From Arthrobacter sp. ok362 (GTDB lineage Bacteria; Actinomycetota; Actinomycetes; Actinomycetales; Micrococcaceae), in assembly GCF_900102785.1 (NCBI RefSeq), contig NZ_FNGC01000004.1, positions 124,001 through 188,000 on the forward strand: 64,000 bases of DNA. The letters are read 5' to 3'. A program made the position numbers and the translations under genes. Below, one piece after another: positions 25,201 to 34,435 of the stretch (positions are counted from its first letter, which is position 1; each line of letters begins with the position of its first letter). A model generated the notes under the pieces. The model did not search any database. It had not been told where the DNA came from and was given only the letters and a program-made list of their open reading frames with translations.

Positions 25201-25568
25201 GAGAGTGGTCCTTTTTCTTGAGGAGAAGTGTCTGAATTGGTCGTGTGATGTTGCAGTGGCCCATGACGCTGCGTCGCAAGGGCGGCCGCATCTGATGCCA
25301 GCAGATCCAGTTCGTAGGTCCAGAACTGTTCGACAAGTTCACGGAGCCGGCCCATTCCCACTGGGTCGAGCCTGTAAAACCTGTTCCGTCCCTCTTTGCG
25401 GGCAGACACCAGGCCGGCCTGCTCCAGTAACAGAAGGTGCTGGGACACCGCGGAGCGGCTCACCGTGAAATGGGCGGCCAGTTCCCCGACCGCCTGTTCG
25501 TGGCTGGCGAGAAGATGCAGCAGGCGTCGCCGATTTGGCTCCGCAGCAATCTCCAAGGCATCCAACAC
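25197..25568 (-). CDS. ArsR-family transcriptional regulator
   Basis: 123 residues if it starts at the GTG at 25568; the frame is open to 25697, but the extra N terminus reads like non-coding sequence and would cover a likely operator. The winged HTH is E-L-A-A-H-F-T-V-S-R-S-A-V-S-Q-H-L-L-L-L, followed by the wing K-E-G-R-N-R-F-Y-R-L. No Cys-rich metal site is visible, so this is more like the ArsR repressors that control SRPBCC genes. It probably autoregulates the operon with the fusion protein gene. No good ribosome site supports any start, so the message may be leaderless. Confidence 0.8.
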   Translation of the reverse strand: MLDALEIAAEPNRRRLLHLLASHEQAVGELAAHFTVSRSAVSQHLLLLEQAGLVSARKEGRNRFYRLDPVGMGRLRELVEQFWTYELDLLASDAAALATQRHGPLQHHTTNSDTSPQEKGPLS

Positions 25569-25576
25569 AAAGAATA

Positions 25577-25594
25577 CGTTAGTATCCGCTAACG
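25577..25594. promoter_or_regulatory. Putative ArsR operator
   Basis: CGTTAG and CTAACG face each other around six bases (TATCCG), just upstream of the chosen GTG start of the ArsR gene. Confidence 0.5.
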
Positions 25595-25828
25595 CATTCT
25601 GCAAGAGCAAACTAGTCGGAGTGTCAGGTGAGGGGAGTGCGGCACTTCTGTGAGCGGGATCAGAGCCGGCTTCGACGTCTGCACGGCGTCGGGGCATGGC
25701 GGTGTGTCGACGACGGCGCGCCCGCGCCGTTAGAGGTGTCTTTTGCGATTAGGAAGCTGCGGCGTTGCGCAGGGGCAGGGGCAGGGAGGAGCCAGCATCA
25801 AGTGCGGGGCACTCCCCCGGCGCGGCGG

Positions 25829-26449
25829 CTATAAGCCCCGGTGGTGTTCGATGAGCCATCGCGCCATCTGCTGGGCGCGCTTGGAGGCCTGCGTGTCCCC
25901 TTCGGTGGCCGAGATGATGGAGCCCTTCATCAGGATGTGCCAGGACCGCGAAAATTCCTCGGGCCGGTCCAACCCGGCTTCCTCGGCCAAGGCCTGGATG
26001 TGGCCCCGGATGCGGCTGAGGTAGTCGATGCTCGCCTTCCCCAGCGGGTGCCCGGGCCCCATCTCCAGCAGGACGTTGATGAACGAGCACGCCTCGAAAT
26101 CCTCACGCTGGAACCAGTCGCCGAACACGTCAAATACGGCGAGCAACCGCTCCTCGGCGGTGTTGCCCCGCCGGCTGGCCTCGGCCACGATGAGCTCCAC
26201 CGTCCACACTTGGTCGCGGAGTTCCAGAAAGGCCAGCACCAGGGCGTCCTTGGACGGAAAGTGCCGGTAGAACGTTGCTTTGGAGACCCCGGAATCGCTG
26301 ATCAGCTCGTTGACCCCAACTCCGCGGATGCCGCGGCGGGAGAACAACTCGTAGGCGGTGGCGAGAATACGGTCCACCGGCTCTTCGCGTCCGGCCATGG
26401 CCGTGGCAGGCAACAGCGTAGGGCCTGCAGTGTCGTCGTAGACAGTCAT
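25829..26449 (-). CDS. TetR-family transcriptional regulator
   Basis: 206 residues. The HTH (about 47-66) reads G-V-N-E-L-I-S-D-S-G-V-S-K-A-T-F-Y-R-H-F, preceded by the usual I-L-A-T-A-Y-E-L-F-S-R-R-G helix. The C-terminal ligand domain contains a Cys at the F-E-A-C-S-F-I-N position seen in YcdC-like members. A perfect CAGACCGGTCTG palindrome lies 33 bases before the start, which suggests autorepression. No obvious target gene adjoins it. Confidence 0.87.
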   Translation of the reverse strand: MTVYDDTAGPTLLPATAMAGREEPVDRILATAYELFSRRGIRGVGVNELISDSGVSKATFYRHFPSKDALVLAFLELRDQVWTVELIVAEASRRGNTAEERLLAVFDVFGDWFQREDFEACSFINVLLEMGPGHPLGKASIDYLSRIRGHIQALAEEAGLDRPEEFSRSWHILMKGSIISATEGDTQASKRAQQMARWLIEHHRGL

Positions 26450-26481
26450 GATAAAAAAATTTTACACCGGGCTGGGGCGTA

Positions 26482-26493
26482 CAGACCGGTCTG
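26482..26493. promoter_or_regulatory. Putative TetR operator, perfect 12-base palindrome
   Basis: CAGACCGGTCTG, of the AGACCGGTCT type common for TetR repressors, located between the PAS-ANTAR gene and the TetR start. Confidence 0.6.
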
Positions 26494-26607
26494 CCTCGGA
26501 GTGTGCTATTAGTGTCCGCTGGATTCGCCCGGCGCATTCGCCCGGAGCATTCGCCCGGCACGGCGCTGGGCGGGCCGTCCAGGGACCCGCCCGGCGCCTT
26601 GAGTTCC

Positions 26608-27291
26608 CTAGGGATGAAGAACATGGTCCCCATCGCGGCGTGCCGAGAAACGGCCGTCCAGTGCGTGGACGAAGCTGCGGAGGGTGGCGGATTCGTGCGT
26701 GTTGCTGGCCAGCCGGACGATGGCCGAGGCCGTGTGGGCTAGCTTGATGTTGTGGTGCTGGCTGTAGGCGGAAAGTCGATCGAAGGCGGCGTCGGCACCG
26801 ATGTGGAGGATTCCCATCAGGATGCCCTTGGCCTGTTCAATGAGGCCTCGCGTGCCGATGGCTCCAGCAACCGCCTCGCGGGCGGACCGGTCCGTTTCCA
26901 GCTGAACTGTCCGGGTGAGATCGAGCATGAATCCGTCGATGAACAGCAGTTTCCCGTCACAGTCCGGCGCGCCCTCCCCAGCTGTCAGGACGCGGCGTTC
27001 CCGCGTGCGCGCGTCGAATAGACGGTGGTAGCTGGCAAAAAAACCTCCGCCACGGCACACGTCCTCGAAAATTTCCCTGCACCGCTTCCGGTCGTCAGGG
27101 TGCAGGTGCGACATCAGGACGCCCACCGTCGGCACCACCTCGCCCCGGTGATAGCCATGGATTTGGTAGATCTGCTCGGACCACTGCAGCTCCCCCGAGA
27201 CGACATCGTAGCGAAAGGTCCCGGCCAGGCAGTCCTCGGCGGCCAGCGCGCTGGAGTATGCCTGCAACGCCTTCAACTGGGTCATGGCCAT
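26608..27291 (-). CDS. PAS-ANTAR domain protein
   Basis: 227 residues. Residues about 24-125 form a PAS_3-type sensor (D-V-V-S-G-E-L-Q-W-S-E-Q-I-Y-Q-I-H-G-Y, then H-P-D-D-R at about 64-68). Residues about 145-205 form an ANTAR RNA-binding domain (R-G-L-I-E-Q-A-K-G-I-L-M-G and A-F-D-R-L-S-A-Y-S-Q). ANTAR proteins act as antiterminators on paired RNA hairpins; the target RNA is not evident. Cytoplasmic. Confidence 0.87.
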   Translation of the reverse strand: MAMTQLKALQAYSSALAAEDCLAGTFRYDVVSGELQWSEQIYQIHGYHRGEVVPTVGVLMSHLHPDDRKRCREIFEDVCRGGGFFASYHRLFDARTRERRVLTAGEGAPDCDGKLLFIDGFMLDLTRTVQLETDRSAREAVAGAIGTRGLIEQAKGILMGILHIGADAAFDRLSAYSQHHNIKLAHTASAIVRLASNTHESATLRSFVHALDGRFSARRDGDHVLHP

Positions 27292-27367
27292 GCCTGCCTG
27301 CCCGGCCTGCCGCCAGGCGCCCCGCCCCGAGAGCGCCCCGGGCGGCTAACACGGGACACCGCGACAG

Positions 27368-27832
27368 TCAGCACGAGCTGAGCCCGGCCTGGGCGGTCCG
27401 CGCTTGCAGCGCCTGCCGCCACCGTACGATCAGCTGCTGGTTCCGGATGACGGCGCGGCCGCCCAGGAAGCGCGCGGCGGACGGGATGCCGACGCGCGGC
27501 GGCCGTCCCGGGGATCTGGGCGCTCCGACAGGGGCCGATCTCGCCCGTGACCGCGGCTCGTTGGTGTGCGTGTCATGGGCAGCACGGTTCTGCATGTTGG
27601 GCTCCACCGGAATGCTGTCTGCCATGGACTGGCGCAGCCCGTCATTTTGCGGTGCCATAATTTCGGTCACCAGCCCCATGCCGGCGTACTCCCGTACTGC
27701 GGCGATTCCGGCCACCGCCGATGGCAGGTCAGGAAAGGGCCTGGAGAGGGCCATGACGGTCCCGTCCGGGGCGGTCAGTCGAAATCGGTAGGAAGTATCG
27801 GAATCGGTGAACAGTTCGAACATGCCTGTCAT
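27368..27832 (-). CDS. DUF1508 (YegP-like) domain protein with disordered C terminus
   Basis: 154 residues; GGAGGG lies four bases before the ATG. Residues about 4-60 match the YegP-like DUF1508 pattern (F-E-L-F-T-D-S-D-T-S-Y-R-F-R-L, then A-V-A-G-I-A-A-V-R-E-Y-A), though with one copy instead of the usual tandem. The remaining 90 residues are Arg/Pro-rich and unstructured. Function unknown. A 13-bp hairpin lies in its leader. Confidence 0.7.
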   Translation of the reverse strand: MTGMFELFTDSDTSYRFRLTAPDGTVMALSRPFPDLPSAVAGIAAVREYAGMGLVTEIMAPQNDGLRQSMADSIPVEPNMQNRAAHDTHTNEPRSRARSAPVGAPRSPGRPPRVGIPSAARFLGGRAVIRNQQLIVRWRQALQARTAQAGLSSC

Positions 27833-27860
27833 AGAACCCTCCTGGTAGCCGGGACCCGGT

Positions 27861-27892
27861 TGTTCCCGGTGACGCCGTTGTCACCGGGAACA
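27861..27892 (-). other. Leader hairpin, 13-bp perfect stem
   Basis: TGTTCCCGGTGAC (27861-27873) pairs with GTCACCGGGAACA (27880-27892) around 6 bases; the stem extends with a wobble pair. It ends 29 bases before the DUF1508 start, too close to be a terminator for another gene, so attenuation or protein binding is possible. Confidence 0.6.
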
Positions 27893-28075
27893 GCCTGAAT
27901 CCACCCGAACGATGCCAGCCACTCGTGGTGAGCCGAATCGAATTGATGAATTCATGAAAGTCTGAACTACGGTTCTTGTCTGCGCAAGAGGTACCACCTT
28001 GTCTGCCGGCGGCGGCGACACGGCAGCGGTCCGGCGCTACGATGTATGTGCGGGCGGACCAATCGTGGGGGTTGG

Positions 28076-28095
28076 GAGACAGACTTTTCTGTCTC
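28076..28095. promoter_or_regulatory. Inverted repeat upstream of ArsR gene
   Basis: GAGACAGA and TCTGTCTC face each other around four bases, 82 bases before the ArsR start; a candidate operator. Confidence 0.4.
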
Positions 28096-28176
28096 GCACG
28101 TGTTAGTTTTTCCTGTCGGCGGGTTCTGCCCAGACGCGCTGCTCAGAATATTTGAAAGTGAAGGAGGGAGGTCCCG

Positions 28177-28539
28177 ATGCCGGATGATCTTCCCGCAGCC
28201 CTGGTCCTGACCGATGTGAAGGCCGAACTTTTCAAGTCCATGGGCCACCCTGCGCGAATCCAGCTGCTGGAGATGCTCGCGGACGGGCCAGTTGCCGTGA
28301 GCAGACTGCGCGACAACACCGGTCTGGAGCCGTCGAACCTCTCCCAGCATTTGAGCCTGCTCCGCCGCCAGCGCCTGATTGTCCCCTCACGACGCGAGGG
28401 GCGGCTGTTCTATGAATTGGCCAGCCCTGAGGTGAACGTCCTGCTCGCGGCCGCCCGATCTCTGATCGGCACCCTCCTCCACAGCACCCGCTTGACCCTG
28501 AGTCCCATGGGTGAAGAGCGGGAAGACGCAATCCGCTAG
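28177..28539 (+). CDS. ArsR/SmtB-family transcriptional regulator
   Basis: 120 residues; GAAGGAGGGAGG precedes the ATG. The winged HTH is V-S-R-L-R-D-N-T-G-L-E-P-S-N-L-S-Q-H-L-S, with wing R-R-E-G-R-L-F-Y-E-L. No cysteine is present, so it cannot use the classic Cys metal site; a ligand or redox-independent signal is more likely. It stands alone, divergent from the DUF1508 gene. Confidence 0.87.
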   Translation: MPDDLPAALVLTDVKAELFKSMGHPARIQLLEMLADGPVAVSRLRDNTGLEPSNLSQHLSLLRRQRLIVPSRREGRLFYELASPEVNVLLAAARSLIGTLLHSTRLTLSPMGEEREDAIR

Positions 28540-28709
28540 CTGCCGGCGCGTGGTGGACCGCTGCAAGAACGGGTCCTCTGCCCCTCCCTATCGTCCGCTC
28601 CACTTGTCGGCTTAGGCTGGTCGCATTCTATGAACTCAGTTGAGCATCGAACGCTGCCGGCATCCTAGAAGGCCGGCGACGGTTCAGCGGGGCAGGAAGG
28701 AGGCTGGGG

Positions 28710-29645
28710 ATGACGCAGGCGGACAGGACGTGGACACCCGAGGATCGAAGTTGGCTCCGGGAAAACCTCAGGGAGGCCATCGACCATCTGGTGGAGATGG
28801 GATACACGGTGCGCGGGGGCCAAGGCGAGGATCCGGAACTGATCCACCCCGGCGGTTCGGCCGTGCAGACGTGGCGGGAAGACTACCCCTACGACGAGCG
28901 GATGTCGCGCGAGGAGTACGAGCTGGAGAAATACCAGCTGCAGGTTGAACTGCTGAAGTTCCAGTACTGGGGCCAGGACCAGGACCTCAGGCACGTGGTC
29001 GTTTTCGAGGGCCGGGATGCGGCCGGCAAGGGCGGTACGATCAAGCGCTTCACCGAGCACCTGAATCCGCGCTCGGCCCGGGCCGTGGCATTGAGCAAAC
29101 CCTCCGACCGTGAACTGGGCCAGTGGTATTTCCAGCGCTACATCCAGCATCTGCCCACGGCCGGGGAGATCGTGATGTTCGACCGCTCCTGGTACAACCG
29201 GGCAAATGTGGAGCGGGTCATGGGCTTCTGCACGGAGCAGGAGTTCGACACCTTTATGGTTCAGGCGCCGCTCTTCGAGAGGATGCTGGTGGACTCCGGG
29301 ATCCACCTGACCAAGTTCTGGTTCTCGGTGACCCGCCACGAGCAGCGCACCCGCTTTGCGATCCGGCAGATTGACCCGGTGCGGCGCTGGAAACTCTCAC
29401 CCATAGACCTGGCCTCCCTGGACCGGTGGGAGGAGTACACGGCAGCCAAGGAGGAGACGTTCCTGCGGACCGACACGGACCATGCGCCGTGGATCACCAT
29501 CAAGTTTAACGACAAGAAGCGGGGACGGATCAACGCCATGCGCTTCTTCCTCAACCAGTTCGACTACGAGGACAAGGACACGTCAGTGGTCCACGGCCCC
29601 GACCCGCTGATCGTGCGTCGCGGCCGCGACGCCGCCGGCGACTAG
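28710..29645 (+). CDS. ppk2: Polyphosphate kinase 2
   Basis: 311 residues, normal for PPK2. Such enzymes move phosphate between polyphosphate and nucleotides. Walker A is E-G-R-D-A-A-G-K-G-G (about 99-108), Walker B F-D-R-S-W-Y-N-R-A (about 156-164), and the lid has R-R-W-K-L-S-P-I-D-L. The residue pattern fits a single-domain PPK2; whether it prefers ADP or AMP cannot be fixed by eye. It is nine bases ahead of a PEP-synthase-like gene, probably co-transcribed. Confidence 0.92.
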   Translation: MTQADRTWTPEDRSWLRENLREAIDHLVEMGYTVRGGQGEDPELIHPGGSAVQTWREDYPYDERMSREEYELEKYQLQVELLKFQYWGQDQDLRHVVVFEGRDAAGKGGTIKRFTEHLNPRSARAVALSKPSDRELGQWYFQRYIQHLPTAGEIVMFDRSWYNRANVERVMGFCTEQEFDTFMVQAPLFERMLVDSGIHLTKFWFSVTRHEQRTRFAIRQIDPVRRWKLSPIDLASLDRWEEYTAAKEETFLRTDTDHAPWITIKFNDKKRGRINAMRFFLNQFDYEDKDTSVVHGPDPLIVRRGRDAAGD

Positions 29646-29654
29646 CGGTCCGTC

Positions 29655-32203
29655 ATGACCGGCGGACGCCGCGCAGCCGGCCCGGCGCAGCCGCCGGATC
29701 GCACCGTCGCCGGCCTGGCGGACTTCGGGGCCCGCGACAGAGCCATCGCCGGGGGGAAAGGGGCGAACCTGGGCGAACTGATACGGGCCGGTTTCCCGGT
29801 GCCTCCGGGGTTCGTCATCACCACCGCTGCCTATCGATTGATGCTCGAAGAAACAGGTTTGGCCCAGACCCTCAGCGCCTTGCTGCAGGAGGATGCGGAC
29901 GGGGAAAAGATCCGGGCAGCCTTCAGCTGCGTGCCCATGCCGCCGGGCGTGCGCGACTCAATCACCGATGCGTACCGGCAAATGGGATCCGGCGCGGTGG
30001 CCGTCCGTTCCAGCGCCACCGCCGAGGATCTCCCCGGAGCCGCCTTCGCCGGTCAGCAGGACACCTTCCTGAACGTCGTGGGAGAGGACGCGCTTGTCAC
30101 AGCGGTTGCTGGCTGCTGGACGTCCCTATGGGCCGACCGGGCGATTTCCTACCGGAGGCGGCAGGGCATAACACTGAAGGCCTGGCGATCGCCGTCGTCG
30201 TCCAGAGCATGGTTGACGCAGATGTCGCCGGAGTGATGTTCAGCGCGGATCCGGTCACGGGGCGAAGGGACCGGATCGTCCTGGACGCCGGCAGGGGGCC
30301 GGGCGAGGATGTCGTCTCTGGGCTCGTGACCCCCGAACACTATGTCTTGGACCACCGCGGCCAACCGATGAGCTGGCATCCCGGGGGCTCTGCAGTGCTT
30401 ATCCGTGCCGGATCCGCTGCTGGCCGTGGTCCCGCAATGGAAGAGAGCGCCAAACCTGCGCTAACGAAGGACCACCTCGCCCGGCTTGCCGAACTCTCGG
30501 CCCGCGCGGTCAATCTCTTCGGGGCACCGCAGGACATGGAATGGGCAGTAGCGGGTGGGAGGGTGTACCTGCTTCAGGCCCGTCCGATTACGGCTTTGCC
30601 GCCTGAGCCTGCGAATCTGAACTTCTTCCAGAAAAGAATCGGCCCCACGTACGTCGAAATGTTCCACGAGCGGCCCTTCCCACTTGATGTTTCCGGGTGG
30701 CTTCGGCTCGGGCTGTTCGACATGCTGGGGCAGATGGCCGGCAGCATCGGTGTTGTCTTCCCGTCCGTAGCCCAGATCCTTCCCCAAGAGGACGGCGTCG
30801 TGGTGCGGCTGGTGCCGCCTGTCCCCCGGCCGACGATCAAAATACTGGGCGCGCCCGCATCCATCGTGGCCAGAGGGCACCGCTACCGGCTGTCGCAGTG
30901 GACCGGTGACCAGCGGCTCGCGGCCTTCCTGGCGGAGGTGGACAAGCTGGACCAACAGGACCCCGGGCTACTGGGCTGGCCACAGGTCCTGGAACACGTG
31001 CGTCGGATTTTTGCCGGGCTGACACCGATCACCGATCTGCGCGTCTCGTACCTGCCCGGCCTGCTGCTTTCCCAATTGAAGCTGCGATCGCTGCTGCTTT
31101 TGCTCGGCAGACCGCGCCTGGCGCCGGCCCTGAACGCCGGCGCACCCACGCAAACCAGCGCCGCGAACGAGGAACTGGAAAACCTTGCCGGACTGGTGCG
31201 CGCAGAACCCAGCCTGCGGGCCTCGTTCGAGCACCTTGAACCTTCGGACCTGACACCTCTCCTGGCCAACCCGCGGTATGCGGACTTCGCACGCAGGTTC
31301 GCTGCGTTCCTCGCTAGCTACGGCCACCGGGAGACTTCCAGCGTCGTGCTGAGCAGTTCACCGACATGGTCCGAGGCGCCCGAAGTTGTCCTGGGACTGG
31401 TCAAAGTCCTGGTCGGTGCCCCGCCCCCGAAAACAGACCAGACCGGTAACGCGCTTCGGGAACTCCTCGCCCACCCGGCCATGAACATCCCCCGGCTCCG
31501 GCGCCTCGTCCTGAACGCCGTGGAGCAGGCCAAGGCAGGAATGGCCTTCCGGGAGGACACCCACTTCCACGCGACGGCGCTGCTCCCCCCGCTGCGCAGG
31601 TCCCTGCTGAACCTCGGCCAACGGCTGCAGGCAGCAGACATCATCGACCGCCCCGACGAGGTCTTCCACCTGAGGTTTGAAGAACTCGGCACGATGGTCG
31701 ACCCCGCCCGGTTCACAGCCGGTGAACGGGACCGCTGGCGCAGCCTCGTGACCGCGCGAGCCGCCAAACGCCAAGAACTGGCAGCCGTCCCGCTCCTGGA
31801 CCTCACCGCCCTGTTCGGGGAAACCGCCCGGAGTGCGGAAACGCTCGTGAACGGATCGGGCGCCAGCAGGGGTACCGCCACCGGTGCGGTGCGCATCATC
31901 CGCCAGCCCGCCGAATTCGGGGCCCTGCGCAGCGGCGAAATCCTCGTCTGCCCCTACACCAACCCGTCCTGGACACCTCTGTTCCAGAGGGCCGCCGCAG
32001 TCGTCGTCGACACCGGAGGGATAGGCTCGCACGCGGCCATCGTCGCCCGCGAGTATGGCATACCCGCCGTAATGGGAACCTGCAACGGCACCAGCACCCT
32101 CAGGGACGGACAACGCGTCACCGTGGACGGAGGCAGCGGGCTGGTCATTCCCGCCGTGACGAGCCCTGACATAACCGGTCATCTGCATCCCCTCGATCAA
32201 TGA
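29655..32203 (+). pseudogene. Rifampicin phosphotransferase / PEP-synthase-like gene, single frameshift
   Basis: Two overlapping frames together encode about 850 residues. The first (29655 to about 30170) has the ATP-grasp start G-G-K-G-A-N-L-G-E-L and A-V-R-S-S-A-T-A-E-D-L-P-G. The second (about 30171 to 32203) continues with A-G-V-M-F-S-A-D-P-V-T-G, a long middle domain, and a C-terminal swivelling His domain (G-G-I-G-S-H-A-A-I-V-A-R-E-Y-G). Having the His domain at the end, with no PEP-binding barrel, is the layout of rifampicin phosphotransferases rather than of PEP synthase. Restoring one base (an A in the short A run at about 30170) would join the frames as R-Q-G-I-N-T-E-G-L-A. It is either a real mutation or a sequencing error. 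Confidence 0.8.
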
Positions 32204-32287
32204 CCCCACCGCTGCAACTGGGAGACCTACACGGCGAACCGGGCCGGGTATCGCCACAATTGCAACCGGGCAGCCAGCACCCGGACA

Positions 32288-32932
32288 ATGGTGCGCATGA
32301 CCGCTGTAACCCTGCTGGCTTTTGCCGGGCTGTGCCTGCTGCTTTCCGTCACCCCCGGCCCGGATACGTTCCTGGTGCTGCGCATCTCGCTGCAGAGCGC
32401 CGGGGCCGGCCTTGCAGCGGCCCTCGGCTCGGCACTGGCATCCCTGATCTGGGCCGCGCTGGTGGGAGTGGGGCTCGCCGCAGTGCTGGAGGACTCCGCG
32501 GAAGTGTTCCGCTGGCTAAAGATTGCAGGCGGGTTGTACCTGCTGTACTTAGGAATCTCTTCGCTGATCCGGGCCCGCCGCGCTGCACCGTCAGCAACAG
32601 CCGGACACGCTCCCCGGCGAAGCTACCGCCGAAGGACCGGGTTCGGTGCCGGCGCGCTCTCCACACTGCTCAACCCCAAAGTCGGCCTGTTCTACCTCGC
32701 CGTCGTGCCGCAATTCATTCCGCACGGCGGCAACACGCTGGACACCGCCATGGTGCTTGGCGCCATCGAAAGCGGCATCGGATTCATTTATCTCGCGGCC
32801 GTATCCATCGCGGCAGCGAAGGCAATGGCCTGGCTGCAGCGCCCCCGTGTGAGCAGCTGGCTCGAACGCGGCAGCAGCGGCATCATCGCTGCACTCGGCC
32901 TGGGCGTGCTGGCATCCAGCACCAGTTCTTAG
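32288..32932 (+). CDS. LysE-family amino-acid or small-molecule exporter
   Basis: 214 residues with about six membrane segments. The family motif G-P-D-T-F-L-V-L-R is at about 23-31, after L-L-S-V-T-P. It starts at the ATG at 32288 or the in-frame ATG at 32297; no clear ribosome site. Substrate not predictable. Confidence 0.85.
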   Translation: MVRMTAVTLLAFAGLCLLLSVTPGPDTFLVLRISLQSAGAGLAAALGSALASLIWAALVGVGLAAVLEDSAEVFRWLKIAGGLYLLYLGISSLIRARRAAPSATAGHAPRRSYRRRTGFGAGALSTLLNPKVGLFYLAVVPQFIPHGGNTLDTAMVLGAIESGIGFIYLAAVSIAAAKAMAWLQRPRVSSWLERGSSGIIAALGLGVLASSTSS

Positions 32933-33036
32933 CCCGTACCGGCGCGGAACGTATCGATCAGGATCGGAGAAGCGATCAGGGAGGCCACAGCATAAAGTCA
33001 ACAACACGACCTGCCCACCTCACCGAAGGATCTGCC

Positions 33037-33648
33037 ATGACCTCCATCGAATCAATCACCCTCGAAGTACCTGATCCCACAGCCGCCACCGCCTTCTACA
33101 CCGGCGCCTTCGGATTGGGCACGCAGGTGCGCGTGCGAGCCGCGGATGCCCCGACGGCCGGGTTCCGTGGGTTCACGGTGTCGCTCATAGTGTCGCAGCC
33201 GTCCACCGTCAGCAGCCTGATCGACAGCGCTCTGGCTGCTGGCGCCACGACGCTGAAGCCGGTCCAAAAGTCACTGTGGGGCTACGGCGGCGTCGTACAA
33301 GCCCCGGATGGTGCGATCTGGAAGGTAGCGACGTCGGCGAGGAAAGACACGGGCCCGGCCACCCGGCAGATCGACCAGATCGTGCTCCTGGTGGCGGCAA
33401 CCGACGTTGCTGCGAGCAAACGGTTCTACGTCGACCACGGCCTCTCCGTAGGGAAGAGCTTCGGTAAGTACGTCGAGTTCGCCATGCCGGCGAGTCCCAT
33501 CAGGCTGGGGCTCTACGGGCGCCGCGCCCTCGCCAAGGACGCCGGCGTCTCTCCCGACGGCACCGGCTCGCACCGACTCACGGTCGGCAGCGACGCCGGC
33601 CCGTTCACCGATCCGGACGGGTTCGCGTGGGAGGCCGCCTCAGTGTGA
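33037..33648 (+). CDS. VOC-superfamily (glyoxalase-like) protein
   Basis: 203 residues from the ATG at 33037, with GAAGGA upstream. Two VOC modules: I-T-L-E-V-P-D-P-T-A-A-T-A-F-Y (about 6-20) and I-V-L-L-V-A-A-T-D-V-A-A-S-K-R-F-Y-V (about 113-130). Pairs of such modules form one metal-binding site in glyoxalase/bleomycin-resistance-type proteins. Substrate unknown. Confidence 0.85.
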   Translation: MTSIESITLEVPDPTAATAFYTGAFGLGTQVRVRAADAPTAGFRGFTVSLIVSQPSTVSSLIDSALAAGATTLKPVQKSLWGYGGVVQAPDGAIWKVATSARKDTGPATRQIDQIVLLVAATDVAASKRFYVDHGLSVGKSFGKYVEFAMPASPIRLGLYGRRALAKDAGVSPDGTGSHRLTVGSDAGPFTDPDGFAWEAASV

Positions 33649-33810
33649 GCCGGGCGGCGGCGGTCGTTTAGCCGGTCGTGTCCAGTAGGTGGTCGGATTG
33701 CGGCGGTATGGGAAGAGCAGGAGATGTTGTCGGGATTCTCCGTCTCTGCGTCGCAACAGACCAGGAGGCGCGGCTGAGGAGCCGCGCCGCTGAAAACAAG
33801 GAGAAGTCAC

Positions 33811-34392
33811 ATGTCCTCATCGGTGCTGTACATGTCGATGTCCCTCGACGGGTACATCGCAGGTCCGAACGACGGACCGTCCAACCCCGGCGGCGACGGA
33901 TTCGACCGGCTGCACGAGTGGATCGCAACTCCGGACGGGGAGTTCGGCAGGCCGGCCGGGCCAGCCGGGAAATTGTGGGACGAATGGAACGCGACCGGCG
34001 CCGTGCTGGCCGGTCGACGCACCGTGGAGCAGGTCGATCATTGGAAAGGTGATCATCACGGAGTGCCGATCGTGGTGCCCAGCCACCGGCCCCCGGGTCC
34101 CTCGGTGGCGAACTATCCGCTGGTGACCTATGTGGCTGACGGGATCGAGAGCGCGATGGCGCAGGCGAAGGCCGCGGCCCGAGGCAAGGACGTGATGGTG
34201 CACGGTGCGTACACTGCGCAGCGGGCGCTCGAGGCAGGGGTGCTGGACGAGCTGCAGATCCATCAGGTCCCGGTGCTGTTCGGTCGCGGCCGCCGGTTGT
34301 TCGACGTCTTGCCGGCGCAGGTCGAGTTGGAAATCGTTCGGGTGATCGACACTCCGGAAGCCACCCACATCCGCTACCGCGTCCGTCGCTGA
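33811..34392 (+). CDS. Dihydrofolate reductase family / RibD C-terminal-like protein
   Basis: 193 residues; AAGGAGAAGTCAC precedes the ATG. The start Y-M-S-M-S-L-D-G-Y-I-A-G and the NADPH-binding region V-M-V-H-G-A-Y-T-A-Q-R-A are typical of the RibD_C group (YwjB/YyaP-like). Probably an NADPH-dependent reductase of unknown substrate. Confidence 0.85.
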   Translation: MSSSVLYMSMSLDGYIAGPNDGPSNPGGDGFDRLHEWIATPDGEFGRPAGPAGKLWDEWNATGAVLAGRRTVEQVDHWKGDHHGVPIVVPSHRPPGPSVANYPLVTYVADGIESAMAQAKAAARGKDVMVHGAYTAQRALEAGVLDELQIHQVPVLFGRGRRLFDVLPAQVELEIVRVIDTPEATHIRYRVRR

Positions 34393-34435
34393 GCGGTCCC
34401 TTCCGCACAGGGGTTCGGCATGCCATCGTTACAGA

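Larger units (their letters stand above)
27833..28176. promoter_or_regulatory. Divergent intergenic region with inverted repeats
   Basis: 344 bases between the DUF1508 gene and the rightward ArsR gene. It holds a 13-bp hairpin (27861-27892), the palindrome ATGAATTCAT (27946-27955) and an 8-bp inverted repeat (28076-28095). No coding signal. Confidence 0.5.
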
